Assembly: GCA_030762175.1 (NCBI GenBank)
Contig: CM060831.1
Location: forward strand, 5,777,001-5,841,000
Direction: 5' to 3'
DNA from: Metallyticus violacea
Lineage: Eukaryota > Arthropoda > Insecta > Mantodea > Metallyticidae
Length of the DNA stretch: 64,000 bases
Part shown: positions 48,830 through 58,164 of the stretch, one piece after another
How positions within the stretch are numbered: the first letter of the stretch is position 1
Layout: the number at the start of each line of letters is the position of its first letter
Translations under genes and position numbers: made by a program
Notes under the pieces: generated by a model
The model's input: only the letters and a program-made list of their open reading frames with translations
Told to the model about the DNA's origin: nothing
Databases searched by the model: none

Positions 48830-49819
48830 CTGTTAACCACAAGTCTCTCTTTGAAACATAAACTTACATGCCTTAAATACCGTGTTCTTTTCCATAAGAC
48901 ATAACTTAAAATGCAACTCTGTTAAAATTCACATCATTAGTTAAATACTTCAAACTGTCATATCTTCTGCAACAATCCATTCCTTTAATAAGTTGCACAT
49001 TTCATTTTAAGAATGCAAAATAAAATAAAAATTACCTAATATAATTATAAGGATATCTATTTAAATTTTTTAATTCCACCAAGCAGATGGTTAAAAAACT
49101 GGGCCTATGTTTTTCCTAATTAGTCTCCCACACTCAATAAAAAGTTGCATTTTCCAAAACCAATTAATAGCCATGTTCACACTATATACAGTAGGGACAT
49201 CTTAGGTATTTTGTGAAATCAAATTGTGATTGTGCCTGTCACAAAATGGGTTTATTACCTACATTCCCCTTTAGAGGGATCTGCATTAATAAAGGATTGA
49301 TTTGATTAAACACAAACTGAGAACATAAATTATTACTTTTTTAATAAACTAAGCAGGTATAATTATTGCTGAATAAAACCATTGAAAAATATGTAGTCGT
49401 GTTGTGATGGTATTTTCGTGTCTGAAAACATATTAATTTATATTTTTGTGTTGGAGAACTTACTGTGGTGTTATCACATATGACTTTAACTTGCAGCAAA
49501 ACAGCATATACACCCTTTTGTATTCATTTTCTTTATTTTATGAAAATGCATGCTGTTACCATATGGACATAGTAAGTAAACAATTTCTAGCTATGACAAC
49601 TAGTAGAAAAAAAATAATAAAGGACCCACATTTATTTTCATTTCAAAATTATCAATTATCTTAGATAAACAAAGTCTGAATGTAGAATAAATATGTGCAA
49701 ATAATACTAATTTCAATGTAACTTCATATAATATGACTCCATTTTTAATAGCATTGTAATCATGGAAATACATTCTTTGATCATTTACAACAAAATGTTG
49801 AATTACAAAATATACTTAC

Positions 49820-49947
49820 AAAGAAAAGTATCTTGGTGCGGCAGACCATAACAGCTGCCATGCTGACTGGTACAATGGGTGTGGCAGAGGGTGGGATTCT
49901 GAGACACCACTGTACTGCCCATTTTAGCTGCTGCTGCTGCTGCTGGA
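49820..49947 (-). CDS. MED14: MED14 exon with QQQQQQ and IPPSATPIVP
   Basis: With the acceptor CCTGGCCTAG at 49948 and the G left by the previous exon, the frame reads VQQQQQQLKWAVQWCLRIPP and ends KILFF at donor GTAAGT. The upstream AG (TTTTGTAG) would put the exon out of phase. A CAG run encodes six Gln. Confidence 0.75.
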
Positions 49948-50094
49948 CTAGGCCAGGGACCTACAAAAGTGGGATTTCAATAAATGCTTTCCATAGAATG
50001 CAAATTCACAGAACCTTTTTTTTTTTTTTTTTTGTCATTCATTGATCATATGAAAATAACAGTTTTTTGAGGGCTTATTTCTGGATGTATTAAA

Positions 50095-50770
50095 AATCAG
50101 TGTGGTATGACCACTTTACAAAAAAATTCAAATGCAGATGTTAGTAACTATAGACCAATCACTCTAACCTCTGTTTTCAGCAAATATTTGAGAAATTAAT
50201 AATGAATAGGATAAATCACTTCTTAAAATCTAATAACACCTTTAATAATTTTCAACATGGTTTTAGAAATAATTATCCACCATCACAGCTATAGCAGAAT
50301 ATGATGTGAAAGATATTCATAAAAAAGCAGCAGATATTATATGAGGTCTCTCTACAGCCCTGGACTCTACATTTCATAATAATCTCTTCTGAGTAGGATA
50401 TTTATAACACTCTTTATCTCATTATTTCTAAATCTATGATAGCCTAATTTCAAAATCGGAACATTACGGTTTTAGAGGAGAATCAATAAATTACCAGCAC
50501 CATACATGAAAGTCATGTACAATGTACAGAAATAAATTAGCAAAAAGGCAACCTTATATACACCATTAAATCTGATTATAATACATCTAAAATAAGGTAC
50601 CACAGAGATCAGCGCTGGGACTTATGCTTTTCTTAATCTATATAAATAATTTACTTCAACGAGAAAACAGAAATGCTATCTCTTATTCTGACAATACATC
50701 TATAATATGTGAACATCTTACAAGCAAACTTGTGAATAACAATTTGTTTATATGCTACAATGAGTGTTCT
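50095..50770 (+). pseudogene. Non-LTR retrotransposon RT fragment in a MED14 intron
   Basis: Over several frames it reads SNYRPITLTSVFSK-like words, FNNFQHGFRN, then SALGLMLFLIYINNLLQ (from PQGSVLGPLLFLIYINDLL) and ISYSDNTSIICE (from the YADD box, with A-D-D changed to S-D-N). The catalytic box is lost. It may be the missing front half of the LINE family seen at 44940-45800, but it is a separate insertion. Confidence 0.65.
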
Positions 50771-50843
50771 ATAGTAAACAGTGAACATTTTTAACATCTT
50801 CTTGAAATAAACAAGACAATTAAAATAAAAACTCAGAAAGTAC

Positions 50844-50982
50844 CTAGCAACTCCAGCTTCATGATCTGGATAAAGTCCCTCAGAACGTTATATGGAACAT
50901 TCAGCATTCGCCCAAAGCCTAAAAGTGCATTTGGCTTGTATGGTGGTACTGCAGCTCTTGTGTCAAAGAACTTTTCAATTAT
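50844..50982 (-). CDS. MED14: MED14 exon with EKFFDTRAAVPPYKP
   Basis: It is 139 nt with phase 0 at the start and 1 at the end, acceptor TTGATTACAG and donor CTAG|GTACTT. It encodes IIEKFFDTRAAVPPYKPNAL and NVPYNVLRDFIQIMKLELL, closely matching the animal MED14 C-terminal region. No lesion is seen in this exon. Confidence 0.85.
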
Positions 50983-51087
50983 CTGTAATCAAATGAAGAC
51001 AAATATATAAGGAGAACTTAAATAAGTCCTCGTCATGGTTGTTACTATAGAATTAGTTAATATCGAGCAAGAAAAAAATTTTCTCAC

Positions 51088-51244
51088 TTGCATTTCTTCA
51101 GCAGTCCACTGTTCCTTGTGGTCTGACAGGAGGGACCTTGATGTGAAGTGACTGTAGATGCTGCAGGTTCAAACTCACTCTACACTGCAAGCTTTCCACC
51201 TTGAACATCACAACTTCAGGCTCATTGTTTGAAATATTGGTCAA
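51088..51244 (-). CDS. MED14: MED14 exon with NEPEVVMFK, one apparent frameshift
   Basis: The acceptor GCTTGCAG opens LTNISNNEPEVVMFKVESLQ and CRVSLNLQHLQSLHIKV. Then at about 51120-51125 the frame must move by one base to read DHKEQWTAEEMQ before the donor CAA|GTGAGA. The last words join the next exon as EEMQ-IIEKFF, as expected for MED14. Confidence 0.75.
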
Positions 51245-51649
51245 CTGCAAGCATACAGAATACTCCATATGCATAAAAATACTTTCTATTTATATTCATT
51301 GCTAAAATGTAATGATATTGAAAGGGTTAATGTATTACAGACAATGAAATGCTATTAGGAACTTGTACAGTGAAGCTAATCATGTAATTAAGATTAAAAC
51401 TGGTAATCGTATGCAACTCATCATTAACAATATCAATACAACTTCATACTACTTAGCAAAATGGCTAGATAATAGATTCAACACACTACCACATTTTTCA
51501 AAGCTGGAGCATAAATAATTCATTTCAGCTAACAGAAAAAAATAAGAATATTATTGACAAATTAATATCTTTTGAAGTAGAATCCCTGTTTCCAACCATA
51601 CTGAAAGATTAATTTCTAACATATCTACACGAATAGCTTATTATTATTG

Positions 51650-51728
51650 AGTAGCGTTTAACACCCATTTTTACTACTGAGGCACCACAGGCGAGTGATT
51701 AACTAAGATTAATGATGCAGGGATATAT
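51650..51728 (-). mobile_element. SINE S1 3' fragment
   Basis: AGCGTTTAACACCCATTTTT and CTACTGAGGCACCACAGGCG match the S1 3' end in reverse. Only about 80 bp is present, inside the P2 PLE. Confidence 0.7.
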
Positions 51729-52002
51729 AAAATTCATTGAAATTTGCACAATCCTTCCTATTTTTTATTTAAGGACAAATTCTATAAACAAGAATCAGGA
51801 CCTACTATGGGCAACCCCTTATCTCCTTTTCTAGCTGATCTCTTCATGAGCAGATTTGACACACACATCAACACAGCATTCCCATACATACATTTGAAAT
51901 CTAGTATAGATATGTTGACAATATATTTGCGATAGTTAACAAAAAACACATTGACAAACCATAAAACTTCTGAATATACAGAAATATTGCTCACATATGA
52001 AA

Positions 52003-52200
52003 CATGCTAAATGTTAAATGTAAATTATAACTAATCTGTCTTCTAACACACTCTTATGCTTCACTTAAGAGTTGTCAAGCTGGTTAAAGATGGAGAGGAT
52101 GTCTCTTCAAAACCGGTTCCACCATATTTAAAAGTAAGTGAAGCATAAGAATGTGTTAGATGACAGATTAGATATAATTTACATTTAACAAGCTTCAATG
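52003..52200. mobile_element. Foldback element with about 60-bp inverted arms
   Basis: The left arm (AAATGTTAAATGTAAATTAT ... CTAACACACTCTTATGCTTC) is the reverse complement of the right arm (GAAGCATAAGAATGTGTTAG ... ATAATTTACATTTAACA) with few mismatches. The centre (about 52070-52130) contains AAAGATGGAGAGGATGTCTC and TTCAAAACCGGTTCC, a hairpin like the PLE 3' motif. It interrupts the P2 RT frame. Confidence 0.75.
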
Positions 52201-52904
52201 TGCGAGTTCTAACAGATATTTTTAACAAAATGTCTTATTTTTCAAAAGTTCTTAAACAAAATAGATAACATGTTACCATTCCTGGACATTAAAATGAATA
52301 AACATCTAGGAAACCTGGAATTTGAAATCTACAGAAAGAATATGCATGTAAACAATCACATCAAAGCTGACGGATTTAATCCCAAAACACCTAAACATGC
52401 AGTGACCAACAGCTTAACACTCAGGCTTGTTAAACTATACATTAACAAGTAAAAATACTCCAAAGAATACAAGCAAATAAAAAGAACTGTGATTACAAAT
52501 GGACTGAGCAAAGAATTAGTTCACCAAAAGTACATTCAAGAGGCAGAAACTTATTAAGGGAGCCAGAACACTTTCAAGATAATTTTTAAAAAATTCACAT
52601 ATTTAAAATGTTCCATAATAACAGTTTTTGTATGAACACTTCAATGTAAAGAAAAAATGACAGTATTCCATCAGAGAAAAAAACAGTTATTTACCAAATA
52701 AGATTGCAGATTACAAAAAAGTCTGTATTGGAAAAACAGAGAGAAACATAGGCACAAGATTAAAAGAACACTTTAGGAATAATTATAAAATACAAACAAA
52801 TGGAGAAATCAGTGGCAGCATCTCATTTCTGCATAGAAAACAATGACATAATGAAAAAAGCAAAATTATTAAAATCAAAAGAACTAGTAACATGGAAGAA
52901 AATT

Positions 52905-53245
52905 CTCTTCTCATTTGGCACTACAACCCAAGGTGGTCCTTGGCCTGCCACAGCAACCTCTGCTTCCTTTGTGTCAATCTTATGACTTCGTTGATAGAGG
53001 GCAGCATTGCAGGAGGACATGTGATCAGCATGTAGGTAACTTGCAGGTCACCCTATCAAATGGCTTTCATCATCGAAGAATGCCACTCTCCATGAGGCAG
53101 TTTCCCAATCGTTCTCATTAGGCTGGGTGGACCCCATTCCAGACCTTCCTAATTTAGAAAAATTCCCAAGCAGGTACCAGGAATCTAACCCAGGTCTCCC
53201 AGCCGGCAGTCAGCAATGCTAACCAGTGAACCAAAGAGGTAGTCT
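52905..53245 (-). mobile_element. tRNA-derived SINE, family S3
   Basis: On the minus strand the head reads TTGGTTCACTGGTTAGCATT, GACTGCCGGCTGGGAGACCT and GGGTTAGATTCCTGGTACC, a tRNA-like A and B box pair. The body ends near GGCCAAGGACCACCTTGGG. It has no second copy here. Confidence 0.65.
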
Positions 53246-53398
53246 GGGAGAAAATCTACATTTATAAATACAGAGACAGATTAATGAACTTTTGACACTT
53301 TCAGGGATCCAAACACAAATTTTAAGTTCACCACACTTCCACCAGAACAAAATATACATCCCCAAAGCAGTATGAATTATCCAGCAATCAACCGTTAG

Positions 53399-53435
53399 CT
53401 GAGGATGCAGACTGTGGTCTGCAAAACACGTTCTA
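53399..53435 (+). other. PLE P2 3' hairpin, hammerhead-like
   Basis: CTGAGGATGCAGACTGTGG then TCTGCAAAACACGTTC: CUGA-N-GA followed by a GCAGAC/GUCUGC stem and AAAAC (GAAA is expected). It matches the motif at 56684-56712 in the reverse-strand P2 copy. Confidence 0.4.
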
Positions 53436-53689
53436 TATTTAAACAAGTAAGTGGAGCCAACAAGAGTGTGTAGTTTGACTCAATCATACAATCACCTTAA
53501 TTATTACAGACATGTTCTACACACATTTCACCGAAAAGATTAAACTAAGGACAAATGTGATTTAAAATTCAAATCAGAACATGGGTTACTTTCTCGTGCA
53601 CCATTTCCTCAAGAAATATGAGGATCAATCCAAAAGTATGATTTGATGCCTTATCCTTGCCTCATAGTTATCTATGGTCAAAACCAAAA

Positions 53690-53850
53690 GCTTATCAGAC
53701 TAGTATGACATGGAACACATGGCTTTACTTCCCTTCCAAATGAAGCCATACTTAATATTTTATGTTCTAGAAGTATATCGTCCGGCCGTGTTTGGACCCG
53801 CGATCTTGGGTCCATGTGGCAAACACGGTTACCACCAAGACCAACAGTAC
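53690..53850 (-). mobile_element. SINE S2, partial
   Basis: ACATGGCTTTACTTCCCTTC, CGCGATCTTGGGTCCATGTG and ACGGTTACCACCAAGACC are the S2 head and middle read in reverse. Confidence 0.75.
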
Positions 53851-53871
53851 AGCAATAAATGAATGAGTGGT

Positions 53872-54137
53872 GTTTAACGCCCGTTTTTACTACAGAGGTA
53901 CCACAGGCGGTGGACACTGGTGATGAATGAAATGAAATGATATATTGGGAAAGGATTTTATGGAAGGAATCGTTCCAGGCCTAAGTTTAGGGTACCTCCC
54001 CGGCATTTGCCATTTATGAGGACTGAGGAAAACCTGGGAAAAACCTCAATCAGGAAGGACGGTCCTGGCGGTATTCGAACCCAAACCTCCCGCTCACGAG
54101 TCCGAGACTTAACGACCTCGGCCACCCGTGGCGGTAG
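53872..54137 (-). mobile_element. SINE S1, near full length
   Basis: On the minus strand it runs from CCGCCACGGGTGGCCGAGGT, GTTTGGGTTCGAATACCGCC and CAGGACCGTCCTTCCTGATT to CGGGCGTTAAACACCACTC. The A and B boxes are well preserved, making it one of the youngest-looking S1 copies. Confidence 0.9.
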
Positions 54138-54726
54138 CAATAAATGAGCTGAATGTCTTCAGATATGTTAATTATTCTCTCTTCTAGAATATGTTACAGA
54201 AATGAATACATGGATGGATTTATTGTGCTTCAGAGATGTGTTGCTATGTGGTATTATGTATGTACATTAACAGAAGCATATGTAACTATTATTAGTCTAT
54301 TGTGGGACATCAATCTTTAACAAAATCAAGTGGCCACCTGAAACTGAAACTCAGAAACCATTAACACAGCCAAGTAGTAGTAGAAAACCAAAGTTGCAAC
54401 ATCTGACCGTTGAGTGATGTTATATTCTGTAATAACAGCTGCAGTTAAGTAAATGTACAAGAGTATTAAGGTTGCCATGATTAAGTTTTAGTTAAAGCTT
54501 TTGACTACACTTGCAATAAAAAAGAAAAAATCACAGCAATTTTTTTTTAATTTTTAAGTTGAACTAATTTTAAGTGGAGTTAAGGATATGTATCATTGGT
54601 AAATGTGTATGTGTGTGATTTCCCCTGGGATGCATTAGCTATAGTCTGAATGCCTGGTCCCTTTTTATCTCTACGTTACAGGCTAACAATAAGTTTTATT
54701 TTACTTGAAGGTATTACCGCGCTGAA

Positions 54727-54905
54727 TTGTTGATTTGATTTATTTACGGACGCTGTTCCGTAAATCCCAGGTCGTTAGCGTCCCATTTAAATCAGGGCTG
54801 AAACGGCCGACAAATTTTGCTCAGATGTCTCTTTTATCAGGCTTCAGGTTCTTTTACATGCCGCAAATCTACGACACGGGACCCATGGCTTTACTTCCCT
54901 TCCGA
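54727..54905 (-). mobile_element. SINE S2, 3' part
   Basis: In reverse it has GGGAAGTAAAGCCATGGGTC, GATAAAAGAGACATCTGAGC and AACAGCGTCCGTAAATAAAT. The tRNA-like head is missing. Confidence 0.8.
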
Positions 54906-55039
54906 AAACGCACAGAACATGAGCGTAAACATTAAAAAACGTTTTATTGCGGAGTCATTTCTTTTGAAAACTTGCATTTTTTTCTTTATGGAACGAATAA
55001 CTATGGATAGTTTTTCATTTTATCTCTAAGTTAAGTTGA

Positions 55040-55990
55040 AATCGTGCCTTGTGTACTGAATCTGTCGCCCTGGACGCAGCCTCCGTTACCCAGCTACAGC
55101 CATAGGCGTGGCGTGCAGTGCAAGAGGCTGTGAAACGGTACCGAGAAATGCTGAGTTACACCAGAAGATCTGAATCGTCTAGAAATGATCGCTTTCTCGT
55201 CTCCCAGGTTCTGAAAGAGTGCCATACAACACCCGGCTGAAGTTCGGAATCATTTACATGTGCGAGGTGTTAGTGTGAGCGAGAACAAGATCTTCAGTCA
55301 CGACGACCTGCTACGTCACCAGTTCTAGCCAGAGAGCACAGAGTTGCTCGTCACTGCGCCCCATGCATTATGCAGCAGTGGAGATCTTTGTTGTTCTCGG
55401 ATGAATCCAGGTACTCCCTGAAATCTCCAGATGTTAGGGATAGGGAAAGAGTCTGAGAATGACCTTGGGAGCGGTTCTCATAGTGCACTTTCTCCAAAAG
55501 GAGGTTCCAAGATGGTGTGGAGTGGTATCTCTATGGAGGCCCGAAGCTATTTAGTCGAGAACAGTGGCCCCAACGCTCGCCGCTATATCAGTGAGGTTCC
55601 CACCGATCTCGCCGTGCCCTATGATTCATTTGTTGGAGATCAATTCATATTCATGCACGACAATGCTCGTCCACACCCAGCGCATGTGTATCGGTTATCT
55701 TGATGGCGCGGAGGTTTTGTTCCACTCGACTTTCCAGCTCGCAGCCCCGGTGTAAACCCTATAGGACATCTCTGGGATAGGTTAAGTAGATGCATTTGAG
55801 GTCGTAATCCTATCCCGGAGACCTTACAGGAACTTCCGATGGCACTCGAAGAGTATCGACCAAAGAGACATCAGAACCCTAATCGAAACCATGCCCGAGG
55901 AAATGGTGGCCGTAATTAACGCTATAGGGGGCACACCTGATATTGAGTGTTGATTAAGCTGTGTGCAACAATATAGCTTCCATTTTCAAC
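55040..55990 (+). pseudogene. Tc1-like transposase, degenerate
   Basis: Over several frames it reads LNRLEMIAFLVSQVLKECHT (N-terminal DNA-binding part) and WRSLLFSDESRYSL (first catalytic Asp). FVGDQFIFMHDNARPHPAHV carries the second Asp, and after a frame change comes GHLWDRLSRCI then NPIPETLQELPMALEEY. In Tc1 the last catalytic residue is Glu in PIEHLWD; here that Glu is Gly. Frameshifts and stops add to the inactivation. The terminal inverted repeats could not be delimited. Confidence 0.8.
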
Positions 55991-56581
55991 GTTAATGAAG
56001 TCTTATATTCAGTAGAAAAGTTAAGCGAAAATTTTGACAAAAAGTGTTATCTTTCATTTATTGTCTCAAAATTGATGAAAACAAGTGCAAACTGGCGTGC
56101 TACAAATTCAATAAAGTGTAGTCTTTAAAATGAGAATGTTTGCAACATTGTTATTTCTGAAATTTACATTTAAACTTTCATTTAAATAACTATAGTAAGT
56201 GATAGATTTTGCTGGTGAGAGTGTTTTTTGGATTTGGCACTGTGCAAAGTTCATTACAATCAGGAGATATGCACTGATTATTTCACAGAAGAAAGCAAAC
56301 TACGGCCACAAGTACAAAAATTATACAGTCGAACTGAACAAAATCAAAGTCATCCTTTGCATATACACAAAAAAAGAAAAAAAATCATTGGAAGTTTTAG
56401 TTGATACTGGGTTTACAATGTTTACAGTTTATGTTCAAGTTATGCCATAAATTTGAAATGTGCTTGTTTGGATCATGTCCTATGATGAATGAGAGGACAA
56501 AAACACACATTTCTAGTAATAAGAACTAACTTGGTTCTTTATCTCAAATAAATGTACTTACGAAGCTGTTGACAATGGAGT

Positions 56582-56582
<1 letters not shown>

Positions 56583-56624
<42 letters not shown>
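56583..56624. repeat. (TA)n microsatellite at the PLE P2 3' end
   Basis: A 42-bp perfect TA run directly follows, on the minus strand, the P2 3' untranslated region. Confidence 0.95.
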
Positions 56625-56626
<2 letters not shown>

Positions 56627-58160
56627 AATGTATACAGTTTTTTTCACACTAACTCCATTCACTTACATAAATTTGGAACATATGTTTCGGGAGCGATCCC
56701 TCCCATCTTCAGCGTGTTGACAAACTGTTGTTAAACGCGGCGGTTGGGTCTCTTGATGTTCTTGTGGCGGCATCTGTTGGTTGTATTAGGAATTTGCTGA
56801 GTTCATCCAATGGAAGGAAATCGAAATTCATCAAATTATCCTTATTTTTTGTAATGAAAATGTTTTCCCAAGTGGAAAGTTCTATTGCATTATGAAGTTG
56901 TTTAAGCAGTTTTATCTCTGATTTAATTTCATGATTTTTATTCCAAAAGTGTGCTGCTATTGCTGATTTATCAATTTGTTTTAAGCGAATATTTCTGAAG
57001 TGTTCTTTTTTCCGGATTCCCAAATTCCTCTTCGTTTTTCCAATGTCTTTTTTGTCGCACTCTGCATATTCTATTTCGTAAATACCTGACTTTTGTTCTG
57101 TTGGCATGTAGTCCTTTACTCTGCAACCTAATAAGTTCTTTATATTAAAATTGTTCTTTGGGGCTAACATAATTCCTTGTTCTTTGAATATCTTTTTGAA
57201 CTTATTGTGATAAATTGGGTGGTATGTGAAACTTTTGAATTTGTACCTTTCTTTGGCACTTTTAAGAGTGGAAACATCTCTTATTGCCTTTTGTTTTTTT
57301 TGGTTTTATTGATGATTTTTATTACTGTGTCATTGTTGTATCCATTAGTTTCTCCTATCTTTATGATTTGTTGGTATTCCAATTTGTACTCTGTTTCTGT
57401 GAGTGGAATGTTAATTAATCTGTGTGCTAAACTATAAAACACTGCATATTTATGTGGAATGGGGTTAAAACTGTCATTTTTTATGTAATTTTCTGTGTGA
57501 GTATCCTTTCTATGAATTCCAAATGTAAGATAGTTTTCATTTCTTATGATTTTTACATCTAGGAAGGGGAGATATCCCCTTCTTTCTTCCTCTATGGTGA
57601 AATTTATAGATTTGTGCTGCAAATTCAGAAGTTTTAGTGCATCCATTGTATGTTTTTTCGGAATTATTGCAAATATGTCATCCACATACCTATACCATGT
57701 TTTGAAGATTAGAGGGAAGGCTTTGGTGATATGCATTTCAAACGAACTCATAAAAAAATCTGCTAGAAATGGAGATAACGGGTTTCCCATAGCTAGTCCC
57801 GAGACTTGTTGGTAATATTTTTTTATTGAAAATGAAGTAATTTTGTTCAATGCAATTGTTCGTAAGTTTTATCAAGTCTTCAATTTCTTGTGTCTGTAGA
57901 TCTAAGGATTTTAACCATTTCTTTAACATTAGCATAAGTGTATCTTTTGGTATGCTTGGGAATAAGGCTTTTACATCAAACGATACCATTATATTTTCTG
58001 CTGTAATTTTATAATTTTTCTACCAAATCCTGTGGATTTTTGACACTCAAACTTTGGTATTTTGTCAAGGATTTGAAAATTTCGGTTAATTTTTTTGCTA
58101 ACAAGTATGTTGGTGAATTGATATTATTGATTATAGGTCTCATGCTGTTTTGTTACACAA
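56625..58160 (-). pseudogene. PLE family P2: RT and GIY-YIG endonuclease, frameshifted and 5'-truncated
   Basis: From 58140 down the minus strand reads MRPIINNINSPTYLLAKKLT, then MVSFDVKALFPSIPKDTLML and YYQQVSGLAMGNPLSPFLAD. The intact RT active site (TWYRYVDDIFAII) follows, then YLPFLDVKI and HRLINIPLTETEYKLEYQQI. After a frame change near 57190 comes the GIY-YIG domain: KSGIYEIEYAECDKKDIG (YIG is changed to DIG), RNLGIRKKEHFRN and STWENIFITK. It lacks the CxxxxCxTC motif of family P1 and looks like a Penelope/Poseidon-type PLE. At least three frame changes make it inactive. Confidence 0.85.
56684..56712 (-). other. PLE P2 3' hairpin, hammerhead-like
   Basis: Minus strand: CTGAAGATGGGAGGGATCG then CTCCCGAAAC. 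CUGAAGA fits CUGANGA, GGGAG/CUCCC forms helix II with a GGAUCG loop, and GAAA follows. One extra U separates the box from the stem. It is known that PLEs carry hammerhead ribozymes; whether this one cleaves is not shown. Confidence 0.45.
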
Positions 58161-58164
58161 AAAA

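Larger units (their letters stand above)
46031..51244 (-). pseudogene. MED14: MED14 (Mediator tail/middle scaffold subunit), last five exons with lesions
   Basis: MED14 is the architectural scaffold of the Mediator co-activator complex in the nucleus. Five minus-strand exons (51244-51088, 50982-50844, 49947-49820, 48829-48575, 46185-46031) encode its conserved C-terminus. Marker words are SNNEPEVVMFKVESLQCRVS, EKFFDTRAAVPPYKPNALLG, KWAVQWCLRIPPSATPIVP, VLPLVYDVSTNLTQLAEKRD and PGGPQYPVGMPMGQHSMIGP. Splice sites are good. However, one apparent extra base in the first exon, two in the fourth and an in-frame TAG in the last break the frame. No upstream MED14 exon is visible to 64 kb. It is an unprocessed pseudogene or a gene with assembly errors; introns rule out a retrocopy. 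Confidence 0.8.
51400..53490 (+). pseudogene. PLE family P2, degenerate and interrupted copy
   Basis: It reads IINNINTTSYYLAKWLDNRF, then SFEVESLFPTI, then KQESGPTMGNPLSPFLADLF (51780 on) and LPFLDIKMNKHLGNLEFEIY, NPKTPKHAVTNSLTLRLV and VCIGKTERNIGTRLKEHFR-like words at 52720-52790. The order is PLE RT followed by GIY-YIG. Three insertions cut it: an S1 SINE piece (51650-51728), a foldback element (52003-52200) and an S3 SINE (52905-53245). The 3' hairpin lies at 53399-53435. It shares a family with 56640-58160. Confidence 0.75.
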
